Source of the DNA: Cephalotus follicularis
Lineage: Eukaryota > Streptophyta > Magnoliopsida > Oxalidales > Cephalotaceae
Reading direction: 5' to 3'
DNA length: 64,000 nt
Assembly: GCA_001972305.1 (NCBI GenBank)
Contig: BDDD01001795.1
Span: 26,126-90,125, forward strand
Under the pieces are notes generated by a model. The model was not told where the DNA came from and made no database searches. It was given only the letters and a program-made list of their open reading frames with translations. Shown here piece after piece: positions 1 to 12,895 of this stretch; the stretch's first letter is position 1, and every line of letters starts with the position of its first letter. The position numbers and the translations under genes were made by a program.

Positions 1-704
1 CTTCAGAAATTCAGAAATTCAGTATTTGAGATTGTTTGTGTAGTGCCGTACACGACTTTTCCGTCAGAGCATGTGGGCCTCGCGAACCCCTTGCACCTAT
101 ATATGTATGTATGTCAGAAATTCTCTGTTATGGAATTATGAATCAGATAATGTTTTTGAATTATGATGTTACGTTTTTGCAAAGTTATGTTGATTTTACA
201 ACTGTTCGCTTTTAAATATTCTGTTTTACTTTTCAAGAATATTTACTATGTTGCTTTACTGAATTTAAAGTTCGAATTATTTTGTTTATCGTTTACTGTT
301 TTAAATCCTTATCCGTACTGAGGTTTGCTCAGCCGCGTTTTTGTTTCCATGCGGCAGGTTTTCAGAAGGATGGGGGAAACGTGTGATGAGAGTTACTCAC
401 TTGTCAGAATATCAGCTAGGAGTTGGTCCTTGTGTTTTCCAGTAGGATCAGACTAGTTTTCGTCAAAAACAGTTTCAGATTTTGGTTTTGTTTCAGTTAT
501 GATTTTCAGTATTTGGATATCGGATTATGATTCGTTTTTATTTATGATTGGTTAAAATTTTTAGACTCTGTTTTATATCAGTTTATTATAAGATATGTTT
601 TCAGACCACCACATCCGTTTCGTATCAGTCTTTTGTTTAGATTTCCGTTATGTTACAGTTTGGCATTATGACCTGTAAGGGCTCCCACCATCGGGGGTGT
701 TACA
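1..704 (+). repeat. 3' part of a Ty3/gypsy-type LTR (family M)
   Basis: This matches, in opposite orientation, the complete solo LTR at 58563-59864: both share the stretch around the 'gcggcaggttttcagaaggatgggggaaa' region and the final gggctcccaccatcggggg block, and both end in the canonical ...gggtgttaca. The LTR start lies left of the window. No primer-binding site follows position 704, so it may be a 3' LTR or a solo LTR; the target duplication cannot be tested. Confidence 0.85.
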
Positions 705-2383
705 GATGGTGTTTAGGGTTTGAATACAGCAGAGCTAAGTTGCCAGAATATAGAGATTAGAGCCTTTCAGTAAGTCTTCTAGAGGAGGACTTTGTCCTCG
801 GCAGTTATGCCATCAGCTCAGATAAGTAAGTAAAGCAAAGAAATAGCAAGCACGGAAGGGAACCATGGGTTCTCGGCAGATACTGCCAAGCAGGCTTCAG
901 CCTAGATCAGCTCAGCTCAGGGCCATTATAAGTTGGAAACTATATTATGTAAACAGTAAAGCAAGCATAGCAAAAAAAAGCCAGTTCTAGCTTAGTCATT
1001 CTCCTCGGGTTTTTAGCCGAGAGGGACCCCAGCTCTTTATCAGATCTCTTTCTTTAATCAGTTGTATTATTAAGTTATTTCAGCTTTCATGAACATTCTA
1101 GAATCAGCTAAGCAGAGAAAAAGTAAGTTTTTTAAGTACTTTGAGCTTTTCTTTATTGTATGCCATGACATATGTTTTGTTACAGTCTTTTCCCCAATCG
1201 GGATAGTTATTCATGCTCATGGTAAGCTTTCTTTCAGCGCATTCCCTTTTTATGAATGCAACAGAGGATGTTTTGTTCCCAGTCACTTATTCAGTTGGAC
1301 TAATCCCCTCATAGATTATTTTGAAGACCAGCCAGCAGGAGGAGACCCTCCAGCTCAGCAGTAGATAGCTAAGCAAGGTAGTTTTGAGCTCAGCACCATG
1401 GAACGTCAGCTCGGGCGTTTAGCATTACATAGCATGGGGCATTCTTTAGGTTCCTTTACCCTTCTTTTGTAGTAGAGTAGATGAGAGCCTTTCTTTGTAA
1501 GATATGATATTCTTTTGCGTGCCAGGGAAGGCAGTGTATGTATACCAGGGATTAAACATGTAATGGTTTTATACTTTCGAGAATGTTTATGGATGTTTTG
1601 AGTTTGTAGATTTGTTTATCTTGTGATTTCATGTTTTGAGTTTTGTGATCCTAGGTCTGGCCGGGGAGCTAGAGAGTCCCCGGGCTAGTATAGCGGAGAT
1701 GAGTTTAGTGGGGGAGAGTAGTTAAGGCCAGGATGGATGTTTTAAACTTATAGAGTTTTACCCGTGGTGGTAGGGTGTCCCCGGGTATGGTTGGGCCTTT
1801 GGAGTATGACCCCGAGAAGGAGTCCTCGGGTAGATGCTAGGGAAGGCTTGTTAGAAGAAGGCCTAGGACGGGCATAAGTTTGTTGAATAGTGTTTAAGTT
1901 ATGCTGTGCGTTTTGATGTTAGTGTTGTTGAGTTGAGCAGGGGTGCCGGGGGACAAGGTGTGTTCCCAAGGGAGCTTAAGTGAGCACGTGAGGCGTGCGT
2001 GCATCTCTCCCCGGGCATGTTTGTTAAGTGTGCTCGTGAGTTGGACGTGTGTGCTCTCCCCGGGCATGTTGTTGAGCGTTCAGCCCAGGCCCGCTCCCCA
2101 GGAATGCTTTTGTGCGATAAGTTAAGTGATCATGTGAGGAGCAAGTGGGTGTTCTCCTCGGGTATAAGTGATACGACGCGTTTGGAAATTTTGTTAAGTA
2201 GAGCTTTGGGCACAAGCAGGTGAAGAGTTGGATTCTCTGCCCTGGCTGCCCTGTTAGCTGCGCGCCCAGCCCAGCCCAGGCTTTCTCCTCGGACAATTAT
2301 AGTTTTAGAGGGTTGTTGGCAAGATGAGCGCCATCCCCGACAGGGCACGTGTTCCATAGAGTTAGCGGGAACGGGTCCTGGCA
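705..2383. other. Unclassified non-coding repeat stretch with recurrent CCCCGGG motifs
   Basis: No convincing coding region is visible. Short blocks of the type tccccgggca or tcctcgggta recur near 1671, 1779, 1823, 2010, 2060, 2154 and 2285, and ccgggg or cccagg variants lie between. The stretch ends where virus-like sequence begins, close to cctggca at 2377-2383. It may be another LTR or the inside of the element to its left, but neither LTR ends nor a target duplication could be found. Confidence 0.45.
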
Positions 2384-2998
2384 TATTATAAGCACAAATA
2401 CGAAAACAAGGTTAGAAATTTGTAATGATATTAAAATGGGTAAACAAATTTAAAAAGATTAAAAAACTTATAAAAAGAATTAGGAGATTTTTGCACCCAA
2501 TTTGGTTACGAAACATTTAAACCTCCACCTTCAAAAACAAAATATTTTCAAAAACATAAAAAAGATAAGAAATATTATTACAAAAAATAAATTGAAAAAC
2601 CAGAATATTATAAAAAAATCCAGCAAAAGGAGAACTCAATTTAAAACAAATAATTTTCAAAAACCCACCAATGATTTTCAAAAAACAAATTTTCAAAATT
2701 CAAGCACTTGTTATAATTGTGGTAAATCAGGTCACATAGCAAGATACTGTAAAATTAGGAAACAAATTAAAAAAATTAGACTTGTTTGAAGATCATAAAA
2801 ATCAATTATTCAAAATTATTGGTAATCAAAACCCCGAAGAAGAAGAAAGTGATTATTTTTCAACCTCTTCAACAAAATTTCAAGCCATAAAATACTCAAC
2901 TTCAGAGTCTGAACCTGATTTTGACAATTCAAACATTAAAACTTGCAATTGTAATAATTGTATCATCAGAACGACTTGTCCTACAGATAAACATTGAT
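2384..2998 (+). pseudogene. Endogenous caulimovirid segment 1a: coat-protein tail with zinc knuckle
   Basis: AT-rich, broken plus-strand coding sequence. In different frames it shows the end of a capsid domain (about 2400-2520), a very Lys-rich stretch, a CX2CX4HX4C zinc knuckle at 2709-2750, then an acidic Ser/Glu-rich stretch with a Cys cluster, ending at a stop near 2996. In Caulimoviridae (plant pararetroviruses) this order marks the end of the capsid domain just before protease and reverse transcriptase. Here the protease does not follow; a different viral ORF does, so the viral sequence is rearranged. Frames shift at least twice, so nothing is translatable as a whole. Genus is uncertain; a florendovirus- or petuvirus-like source is plausible. 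Confidence 0.75.
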
Positions 2999-3318
2999 AC
3001 ATTGTACACTTCCCAATTTTATACTAACCAAATATGTGAATAGGACTTTACATGTCTCTTTACTTGACGCAATTCGGATTCATTACCAGCCTCTATTTCC
3101 AACTGAAGTAGAAGGAAATATAGCCATTTAGCATCATGAATGATTCGTGTGCGCTTAAAAAATTCTAATGTGTGGAATCACTTTTATTATATGAGCACGC
3201 TTGTGTGAAAAATAAATTCTAAAACATTTCATGCATTTTGCAGAAAATGATTTCCAAGTCAGAAGGCTCTTTCCAAACAAATTGTTCTAAACATTTCTTA
3301 CAATTTTATGCATAAATA
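2999..3318. other. Viral-type non-coding spacer
   Basis: AT-rich and full of stops in all frames. It lies between the zinc-knuckle fragment and the next viral ORF and has the base composition of its viral neighbours. No recognisable domain. Confidence 0.4.
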
Positions 3319-4472
3319 ATGACTTCAAAGCCTGATAGTCCTTTCAAATCAAAACAGTCTTAATCCAAAAAAAGACAATTACCACCAACCATTGAAAATA
3401 CTCCAAAAGATAAGTCTCTTATCCCAACTCCTAAACAATTAACTACTATTTATACATACATTATAGAAGGACAAAATTCAGCCATTTCTCAAACAGGAAC
3501 TTAAAAAATCATTGCCACTCAAAATCCCAACAGACCTGTTTACAAACACATTAAAAATCCATATTCTCGATTTCTTTTCATCATTGAGCCAGAATACCGA
3601 AAAATTGGCAAAACACCCTTAGAAATTACAAAGAGAGTCTTTTCCAAATGGTGGAATTATTAGAATGACCATCCCCAAAAAACTCAAATATTTTATGAAT
3701 TCATCCTAGTAGATACCGATTCCATCAAAACTAGCCCAAAATCCGATCCAAGTAAGCCAGAGTTAATCACTCATACTTCTGTATTCATTCAAAAAATTAT
3801 AACTATTGCTGAATGAGGACATCCTCCCCATCGTTATAAACATTTTTCTCCCTCTTTCGACATTCCAGTTTACAATTATTTCGATTATATTCAAGCCTGG
3901 AATCATGTGTTTCTTTTCCAAAACATTGAAGATAGACATTCTTGGTTCTTTTGTTTTGATAAAACATTCAATGCAAAACAATTCATTCCCTATTGGTTCA
4001 TGAATTGGTGGACCTTTTATGGACCCAATCAAGACATTTTACCCCCGTCTATTGAAGAAGCACTTTATACATACGCAAACAATACTGAAGAAATACCATT
4101 TTGCCCAATAATGGCGTCATTCTTCATCCACTGCAAATTATCATGGATAATGTATTGGGACTATACTATTGAAGAAACTCCACGAATTTTACCCACTCTT
4201 CATAGACAATATCGGACCAAATGGTGGAATAAATATGATTTGTCCAAATGCACACCTGCAACTATTTTACAGTCATTAAAAGCCAAATTCAAACAAACAT
4301 TGCATCACCATCTAACAAAAAAGAGCTCGAAGAACAAATTAAAAAATTGCAAGAAGCATTAGAAGACATCCCTGACGAAGATGATGATAAGCAATCCATC
4401 ACTTGCACAATAAATTTAGGAGATGATGAAAACTTTATCCTAGTATCTCGAAGAAGAAAAGGCAAAGAGAAA
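3319..4472 (+). pseudogene. Endogenous caulimovirid segment 1b: ORF of unknown function upstream of the viral promoter
   Basis: A plus-strand reading frame begins with ATG near 3319 and is broken by several in-frame stops (for example near 3499 and 3661). The best preserved part (3907-4362) is rich in Trp, Tyr and Phe, with repeated Trp-Trp pairs, followed by a basic C-terminal part with Lys/Glu coiled-coil character at 4300-4500. It stops where the LTR was inserted at 4473 and resumes at 19192 for about 90 bases. Its position just upstream of a pregenomic-type promoter fits the accessory ORF of some endogenous caulimovirid groups; that assignment is inferred. No catalytic motif is visible. 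Confidence 0.55.
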
Positions 4473-5214
4473 TGTCACACCCGTTCCCGACAACAACCGA
4501 TATCCTACCGAGAACGGGTATGACATGATTTTTATAAAACTCACTTTAAACTAAAAATTTCTTTAAAACAATTTCATCAAAACATAAGTTAAGCTTCATA
4601 AAGTTGGACTTTTCTAAAAACTTGAAAATTTTTCTAACTCTTAAAATTTTACGAAAATCGGGCATGTAGTATCCGTTTATCGGACTATGCCCCTTGTAAA
4701 TAAAAACACAGTTTATATCCACACTCCCGAAGGAGGAATCAACTGATTTTAAATGGGCTCAGCCCTCAGAAATCCACAATTTGAAACAATAAACATAGGT
4801 TGGGCTCATCCTCAACCATATCATCAAATCAAGAAGCATAAATATATAGGGCTCGGCCTTTTAAAAGCAAAACCATAAAAGAAAACCATTTATATAAAAA
4901 AACATAAGTAAATGCGAAATTTAAATGTTGATGTGGTGATATTATGCATGTGTTGAAATCCTGGTAACGTGCCCTGCTTCCGTGGTCAAACATTTACAAC
5001 AACAAACTAGTAATCATCTTGCCTCTATCTGGAAGGGAAAGAAAAAGGAGGAGGGTAGTCCAAATGACTAAGTGAGTAGAAACAATAAATACATCTCCCA
5101 TAACTATATACCGAATAAAAAGAGAAATGATATAAGCTCAAGGTAGTATGCAATGTAAATCTACAACAAGAAATGAAATCAAGATCCAAAAGGATAGTCA
5201 AAATCAACAGAAGA

Positions 5215-5300
5215 TATCAAGATCCATAACAAATCATGATCCACAAGGGATATCGAGATCACAAAAGATATCGAGATCACAAAGGGATATCGAGATTCTC
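5215..5300. repeat. Short tandem repeat, unit about 18-22 bp around atatcgagatcacaaa
   Basis: At least three consecutive copies of a gatatcgagatcacaaa-type unit are visible at 5250-5300, preceded by diverged copies, inside the family E LTR. Confidence 0.7.
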
Positions 5301-5807
5301 GATGTGTAAACGAAATCCACAATATAAATGAAGTCCACGATGTAAATGAGAATCACAAATGTAAAAGAAATCAGGAAAAGGGATCTCGATACTCGACAAA
5401 TGGCTCTACAATATAACATGAGTCAGGAATGTAAACAAGATTATCAAAAGAGACCCACAATTGTTACCATAAACATTAACAAGGCTCCATGAAAGAACGC
5501 TCAAACTCATCAAATGCAATAACACAAGAATCCACGAAACAATCTCAATGATTAAGTCAATACTCTACAATATGATAGACTCACAATGAAATAACCGGTG
5601 ACTCAACAAAGAAGTCCACTGAACAAATATCATACTCAAAGCAATAATCAAGTACATGAGAGTCGCAATAATATCAAGTATCTGGATATCAAAGCTTAAA
5701 GATATGATCATAACTCAAATGACAGTATCAATATCAAGAATGTAACATGTGCCCAAGGAATCATAAACATATAAGAGGATGTTGGTACAAATCATGTCAA
5801 TGCCTCA

Positions 5808-5905
5808 TATCCCCGCCAAATCACATGGCGTCATATCGTATCCCCGCCAAATCACATGGAATCATATCATAACCCCGCCAAATCACATGGCGTCATATCA
5901 TAACT
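5808..5905. repeat. 31-bp tandem repeat, three copies
   Basis: Units contain ccccgccaaatcacatgg followed by cgtcatatc; the core gcca-aatcaca-tggc is a small inverted repeat. Two copies are found at the equivalent place in the family H LTR (about 22350-22425), so the repeat is an old component of this LTR lineage. Confidence 0.75.
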
Positions 5906-7387
5906 TCTGCAGCAATGATACCAGGTAAGGCTACAGGATGTAATCATCATCCATCATACACCGGTGTAGAGTGCCTACCTCTGCCTCGAACGAGGGGCCG
6001 ACATGATTAGTGTATGGACCCAGCCATCGTCTGAAAAACCCGCACGCACACTCAACCTCATCCGAGGGACCGCGTGCAATATATATTACCATAGACAAGC
6101 ATATATGGTGATATCAGTATTAAACATAAATTCCAGCATTTCATTCAACAGTAATTAAACAATATGCGGAAGTAGTCAATAAGCTAGAACATAAAATTAC
6201 AAGCCATCCGCACGCATCCCATACTACGTGCGGGTATAATTCAAACATTATCCTTAACATAAGGAATACAACAAGAAACGAGGTATGATTCGTTCGTTCA
6301 TTACAATACATTAAAAGAAATAACAACCTTAAAAGATAAACAGAAGCTTCCAAAGCTTCAGCAGCAAGCTCCGAATGTCCTTGCTCAATCTGTAATTGTA
6401 GGGGTTAGACGTTGTCCTCACTTGGCTAAGTAGGAAGATAAAGTATGCTAGGGAATATATGAATGCAATATGTATGAAAGTTTATATAAAATAACATTTC
6501 AGTGAGCCAATATGTAGCAATCATGCCAAGTGGCCATAAACAGTACATATGCAAAGATACCGCACAAGGGTACAATCAATTCATTCAGTGGTTTGGGTGA
6601 CGCATATCGCTAACTCCTAGCACCAATTGCGCACCACCTATCTATCACCCTATGCACCGAGGATGATAGGTCAGGTAACGTTTACTACCGGCGTTTGCGA
6701 GTAGTTTATCAGTAATTTCTGCAATTGCAGACAGTGGGTGATACTCTGGCCAACTCCTGGCACCCAGGATCACATCCATAATCAGTGATATCCTCCATCA
6801 CTGACTACGGCAGTAACATAGACAATCAATTCAACCAGTACAATTCAGTAATAATATTACATATATAAGTAATATGCAATATCAAGCGTTTCTTTCCGAA
6901 ACATAAACATTCAGTAATCGTGCATCTCATATGAGGAAACGATATCAGTACAGTGGTAGTTTCCAGGTGAGGAAACAAAACAGTAGCCTCTCATGTAGGA
7001 GGAAAATCAGTAGTTATCTTTAACAATACATGTTCTTTTGAAAATGATAATAAATATCATAATTTTGGGTACAAGGCCCATAAATGGTTTCAATCTTTAA
7101 ACTATCAGTAGTAGTGGTGTTAATCGCACCAAACAATATATATATACTATCATCAGTAGCATATGCAGTAACATTAATCAAAGTATTAGTTTTGTAACCA
7201 ATAGTTTCCATTTGGAAATGATGTTTAAATCATAAATTGTACATATAGTACTTAGTTCGACCGATCATTGAAATATCAGTAGTAATGATGTTAATTAACA
7301 TCAAACAGTATATAGAAGCATATACAAATCAATAGCAATGCAAAACAGTAGCAATTCATTCAATTATTATGCAATTTCTGCCCAGAA

Positions 7388-7500
7388 CAGTCGACTGCCT
7401 TCATGAACCAGTCGGCTGTTGGGTTGAGTAGTCGACTGCCAGGCCTTGCCAGTCGACTGGATTAATTGTGTAGTCGACTGTCTTCAATGACAATCGACTG
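7388..7500. repeat. Class A palindrome array (CAGTCGACTG), 6 units, 20-21 bp steps
   Basis: Units start at 7388, 7409, 7429, 7450, 7471 and 7491, giving steps of 21, 20, 21, 21 and 20. Each unit is CAGTCGACTG or a one- to two-base variant (for example tagtcgactg, cagtcggctg, caatcgactg). The 10-11-bp spacers are unrelated to each other. Confidence 0.9.
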
Positions 7501-8519
7501 GTTTTGCCCAGAATTGCAGGCAGAACAGTGTATATGCAGTATAATTTCAATACCAATCAGTGCAATGCAAGTAGAAATTTACATACATAAAATGCATGAA
7601 CATATCTTCCAAAGCATAACACTACCCCTACCTCAATTTGCTATCCGAAGATCAATTGTGTGATCTTTCTCTTTAAAGTTCCAAAGCCTTTTTCCAAGCT
7701 TTCCACCAACAATTCTTTTAATCTCAGCAATTCAATCTATACATGCATGTTTATGGATACATGCAACAGTAACAGTAGATTCAGTAACACTTATAACCAT
7801 TCCAATCACTAGCTTAAGTCATTAGTTCATTAAGCATATATCAACTCCCTTTTATCACATCTCATGCATTTGATCCCACTATATTAATTCATTGTCTTCT
7901 AAGTGGACCATAGATATGTTTGTATATCCATAAGGAATTCAGTAACTTATGATGACCACTAACAACAATTTGCTAACCTATTAGAGATTAACATCCATTC
8001 ATGAACCAATGCTACATTCCATTTTAATCCCTTAATCCTTAGAAGATGTTAACCAACCTTGATACAAAAGATTAAGCATTCTCCTAACCTTACTGTCAGA
8101 TTACAACACAGGGAGTTCGAATTGAACTTACCAGGAAGGAGTCCAAGCTTCTTTCAAGACTTTGCGCTCCACCCCCAATCCACAATGCAAGCTCCAAATC
8201 GAAATTCCCAGCAACACTCCTCAATGTTCAGTGTTTCTAACACTCCTTCATACCACTCAACAGTTGATATAAGCCATGAATTCGCCAGAGTTCATCTGCT
8301 CTAACATTTTCTCTATTATTCCTCTCACTCACATGCACCCCTTTCTCACCTTTCTTTCTCTTTTCAATGTTGCAGGTGCAGGTCTGTCATTGCAGAACAC
8401 ATGCAAGGGTTCTCCTTGCATGTCATGGAAGCTTGTGCATGCCCACAACACCTGTCCTTTAGCATGCCATGCTCAAGCTCAACTTCACACCTGCACAGAC
8501 ACCTGTTCTGTCGTAATTC

Positions 8520-8599
8520 CAGTCGACTGGATGCATGGGACAGTCGACTGTCCACAACACGCATCAGGCAGTCGACTGCTCCCCTGTGTCAGTCGGCTG
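8520..8599. repeat. Class A palindrome array, 4 units
   Basis: Units begin at 8520, 8541, 8569 and 8590 (steps 21, 28, 21), all CAGTCGACTG except the last, cagtcggctg. In the minus-strand LTR this is the upstream array, on the U3 side. Confidence 0.9.
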
Positions 8600-11283
8600 T
8601 CAAGATTAAATTAGGGTTTCTTAAGTTGGATTTCCACCAAATTGCATTCCAATTCAACCCAAGTAATTACCAATCACAAAATGTAATAATTGGACATTAA
8701 ATTCAAATAAGTGCACATTTTATTAATCATTATTACAATGTACACGAATTGAATTTGCGGTTATTACATCTGCTGCACTCACACTCAGCATACCATCATA
8801 GACAATAGTATGCCGCAGATCCAGGTATGGAACCCGGGGGCAGTTTCCACATAACACCCCATCATAGACCAATGGGCCTGCTAAGTAGAGTTGAGCGTCG
8901 AACATATACCTCTTCGTGGACCGGTAATACATATCAGAGAACCCGGTACCCAGCATCAGAGTATATCATAGTATAACAATATAACAAGTGACGATATCAC
9001 AAATGTGAGAAGGTGACCAAGTCACCCAGAACATCGAGCATATACCCGCTCGGAATCATATCACAACCATGAATACGTTAACAGAAGATGACTGGGATAC
9101 AAATCCCAACCAATATCACAATCACAAGAAAATAGGGCACATATGAAGACAACATGACTCTCAAATAATAAATTGCTCAACGGTATCATCAACAAAGCTC
9201 AAGTATAACAAAACAGAAACCAATCGAAATCAACAAATCCGGCCCTCAATAGCCATCTCATGATAGAACCACAAAAGAGCACATACCCAACAATAAAACT
9301 CAAACAAAATGATACAAGGCTAGAATGAATATAATAATAGCAATAGAACGAAATAGATCTTCGTAGAAGTTAAACAGATATAACAACAGCAACAAAACAA
9401 TATTCGTCCGCAGGAGCCCATGCGGATACGACATCACGAGGTGAAATGAATATACGACCACAAGGTCTCATATCAACATAGAAGTTCAAACGAGAATACT
9501 CAAAGGGTTCCCGAATAACCAACAATGAAATCGTCATATAACAATTCACATGGTGGAGTCAACAATAAGGTCTATCAACAAATATACAATTAAGAAGCAC
9601 AATCAAAGCACGACCAATGATCAAAATATCAAGAAACAGGTCATGTCACATGATGGAATCCAATAATAAAGGCTATCAACAACATTTGACATTTGAGAAA
9701 TCACAATAGAGTCACATCATCAAAGAATAGCAATAACAAATAAGGTAAAGGAAGGAGATGTTCTACTCATAGAATTATTGAAATCAGCTATGCGAACTAG
9801 CCCCTCGATTCTCCGAATCAGTTACAGCAATCTCGTCTACAAAATCATTACATAACTGACTTAGAATTCATAGGTTCTCTACTTTTAACATGAAACGCAT
9901 GAATGAAAGCATGAAATACCATGATCCAGTTTTCTCCCCCCTAATAACACCTAACAACCTATAATTTCATCATCACAATATTCGCATAATTACTGCTTGA
10001 CATTAAAACACCGCTTCACATACCCTCACTTACTAACATTATCATATAATCACCTCATCATTCATGTTACTCACGATTCACTATCATTATCTTATAACCC
10101 GTTCCAATACAACCATAATTATCTACTATCGTATAATTACTCCTTCACATCGGTAAACTTATTCAACCACATTTGAACAGGAAAAAGAAGGTTAATTGCA
10201 ACTTACCAGAAACTGGGTTCGCCAGAAAAACTGTGGGTCGTCATCAATTGGAACTCCACCATCCTTCACGCTGCATAGACATAACACGTATCGTTACGAC
10301 ATACATACAAGAAACAAATTGTCGTAATCGAAACTCCGACCAACTTGCCAAAGTTCCGGCGACACCTAAAACAACCCCCAAAATTGCTGGTCAACACATT
10401 ACTGATTGAAATTCACTGTGACTCGCCCGAGAACGGGCAACCACCGCCGGCAGTGAGTTTGACTCACTGAGTCAACTCGTCGGTCATCCAACAATTATGG
10501 CCACTTCACAAAAAAGTGTCCACGAGGCCCGTAATACGCATCTCTGCCCGTAACTTGCCTCAAATCAGCGGCTGTCGCTGCGTCAGAGCTCCGGCCGAGT
10601 TGCCATTGCACTGGTCACGCCACCACTAGCCTCCAAAAGCTCCGGTCTACTCATTGGTGACCAAGACTCACCGGGAATCGACGTAGAACACAGCGTTAGA
10701 GGCGGCAGTGAGTCAACTCGTTTAGTTTACTGAACTTCTAAAATCCGGCCAATTCCGGCCAAATGACGCCTCAGCCACTGTCAAAATAGGGAGAGCTGGT
10801 CTTCTAGACCAAGACCGCCCCAAACCGCGATGACAACGTCGGCGAACGCGCAGCGACAGTGACGGCAAGGGAAAAAGAAAAGGGAAGAAAGGAGAAGAAA
10901 GAGAAAGAAAAAGGAAAGAAAGGTTACCTGGTAGTGGAGGTGACGCCGACGCCTTCTTTCCCGGCCTCCGGAGCCTCGCCCGGTGTCTCTCTCCCGTTCT
11001 CTGCATCCATCTCTCTCATCTCTCTGTTTACTCTCTTCTCACACAGGCGCATAACGCCCGTGTCTTGTTTCCATTTTTAACTAAGGCGCTAGGCGCAATC
11101 TAGCGCCTTCAGCCGATTTTGTAACGCCCGGAAGTTCAATTTCACGTATTAATGTAATCCTCGATGTAACCTTTACCTTGAATTAATAAAAGGCAAATTT
11201 CCTGGGTGATATCTTGAATTCAAGGTAACTTAGAACATTTAGAAGAGTGATTCTAAGTATAATTGTGGAGATTTTGTCTTGGA

Positions 11284-11435
11284 CATCCGACTGGTGCAAT
11301 ATACCAGCCGACTGTTGGACTAAAGGGAGAGGCAGTCGACTGGCGAGAGGAACCAGCCGACTGGCTAACTGTCGTGACACTTGGCAAAAGACTGCCAGGC
11401 GAAGCAGCTGACTGCCAGGGAAAGGCAGCCGACTG
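11284..11435. repeat. Class A palindrome array upstream of the LTR promoter, 7 units
   Basis: Units start at 11284, 11305, 11333, 11354, 11385, 11405 and 11426 (steps 21, 28, 21, 31, 20, 21). Core variants are cagccgactg, cagtcgactg, cagctgactg and one eroded caaaagactg. Confidence 0.88.
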
Positions 11436-11661
11436 GATCGTGCCCTGTTCTGTTACATGTGACAGAAATCACATGTTACAACTGAAAGGGAATCTTGCAG
11501 GCGCCATCTGATGATAAATGAAACGTGTTGGGCATGCACCACCACGCCAGGACCTGCAAGAAAAGAAAGGAAGAGAAAGAATGACAAGTGTGTGTGCATG
11601 CAAGTGATAGTGAGAGGAATGGGCTCTTATGCCATGCAAAGGGGGTTGAAGGGGAGAGACT

Positions 11662-11671
11662 GCATAAAATG
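11662..11671 (+). promoter_or_regulatory. Probable TATA box of the 5' LTR
   Basis: gcataaaatg is followed by a C/T-rich stretch (cttcctgccttcgtctctctcaccc type), as in plant LTR promoters. The corresponding box is kept in the solo LTR 51677-53970 (ccataaaacc at 52067). Confidence 0.55.
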
Positions 11672-11886
11672 CTTCCTGCCTTCGTCTCTCTCACCCTACA
11701 ATCCGATAAGAGAGAACCAGAGAATTTGAGAGTCAAAATAGTGGGATATTAAGAGAAAGACAGTGAGGAAGTGAGAGGTTCACCATTGTTGAAGCTTGGA
11801 ACTTGGGATTGGAGCAAGTGGACCGTTCGTGGAGCTACTGGGAGGCTCAAAGACACTGGAAAGGAGACACAAAGAGGTGGACTTTC

Positions 11887-11904
11887 GATTTCTAACTTGA
11901 AATC
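11887..11904 (+). other. Conserved LTR hairpin with TAACTT loop
   Basis: gatttc-taactt-gaaatc, a 6-bp stem, directly precedes aaaggtagggg. Related LTRs keep the loop but change both stem arms together (see 39336, 52253 and 28052). The AG|GT that follows could be a splice donor; this is inferred. Confidence 0.7.
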
Positions 11905-12267
11905 AAAGGTAGGGGTAGTTGTTGAGAATGTTATGCATGCATTTTGAGTTTAAAGAGTAATGATGTTATTAATGAATGGTGTAGTCATTGGTTATGGATT
12001 TCTGTGTTAAGGTTATGGTTACTGATTAATGAATAACCTGATATGCACATTGATTTTGAATGGAGAATTTGGTTGGTTTTCATGCAATGCCATGTTTGAA
12101 TGTCATTTGAATTATGATAAAAACGGAAAATAATGCATGAATTGAGTTATGTTTTAAACCATGATATGATTTCTGGTGATGTTCTGAGATCTGTATACGT
12201 GTGGTTAAGTCCCAATTGCGTTTTGGATGGATTTAGAAGTGGATTGCTGGTACCGTCCAGCCAAGAG

Positions 12268-12490
12268 CAGCCGACTGTTTAAGTAAAGCAGTCGACTACT
12301 CAAACATCCAGTCGACTGGCATGTAATAACAGTCAACTGCGTATACGATGTTATCCAGAACAGTCGACTGTCAAAGGAAGGCAGTCGACTGCCTAATGCT
12401 CGTGATGAACCAGCCGACTGTTGGGGAAGAACAGTCGACTGACTCAAGGATCCAGCCGACAACTAACTGTTATGAGGAAACAGCTGACTG
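12268..12490. repeat. Class A palindrome array downstream of the LTR promoter, 10 units
   Basis: Units start at 12268, 12289, 12309, 12330, 12361, 12382, 12411, 12432, 12453 and 12481 (steps 21, 20, 21, 31, 21, 29, 21, 21, 28). The 3' LTR keeps the same series from 17635; its last step is 21, so the 28 here reflects a 7-bp insertion. Confidence 0.92.
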
Positions 12491-12895
12491 TTATAGCAGA
12501 AATTGGACCGTTAGAGAAGGTGATAGGCCTAGGTTAATTACCAAAAACCCTAGGTGCATTCTGAGCATATGTTTGCATTATTACTATGAATTGCATTATG
12601 GTTGATTTCTAAAAAGTGTTAACCATTTTGAAAATCTTGCATGATTATTATAATCATTATTGTACGAAAATGTATATTTGTCAAACATATGATTTTATAT
12701 ATTTTCGAAATGGCTGGGGAAGTATCCCCAAAGACGGAGAAATGTTTTAAAGGATTGAATACGCAATTCAAATGTATTGGTTTATGTTTTATAACTTATC
12801 ATAACTTGTGAACGGAGTAATATATTTTAAACAAATATATGTGATCAAGTAATCATATTTTATTGCTTGACTTGTAATGCTTGTGCTTGTTGATT

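Larger units (their letters stand above)
6087..8768 (-). repeat. LTR of family G, minus orientation, one end lost
   Basis: Matches in reverse orientation the plus-strand solo LTR at 25664-26971; its right end (…tttgcggttattaca) corresponds to that LTR's start tgcaataaccgcaaa. The expected terminal bases on the left (tgtcacaccccgttatttc type) are missing. Compared with the uninterrupted paralog around 22600-22660, about 55 bp of host LTR is also gone, so a small deletion removed the left junction. At about 2.7 kb it is twice as long as 25664-26971, which has an internal deletion. It carries two TCGA-palindrome arrays (7388-7500 and 8520-8599). It is non-coding. Confidence 0.8.

Noticed and set aside
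7388..7500. CRISPR-like array (constant short repeat, variable spacers)
   Set aside because: Units of 10 bp with 10-12-bp spacers are far too short, there are no cas genes, and the context is a plant LTR.
6087..8768. Clean target duplication for the G LTR in family E
   Set aside because: The left terminus and about 55 bp of flanking LTR are missing, so no duplication can be identified.
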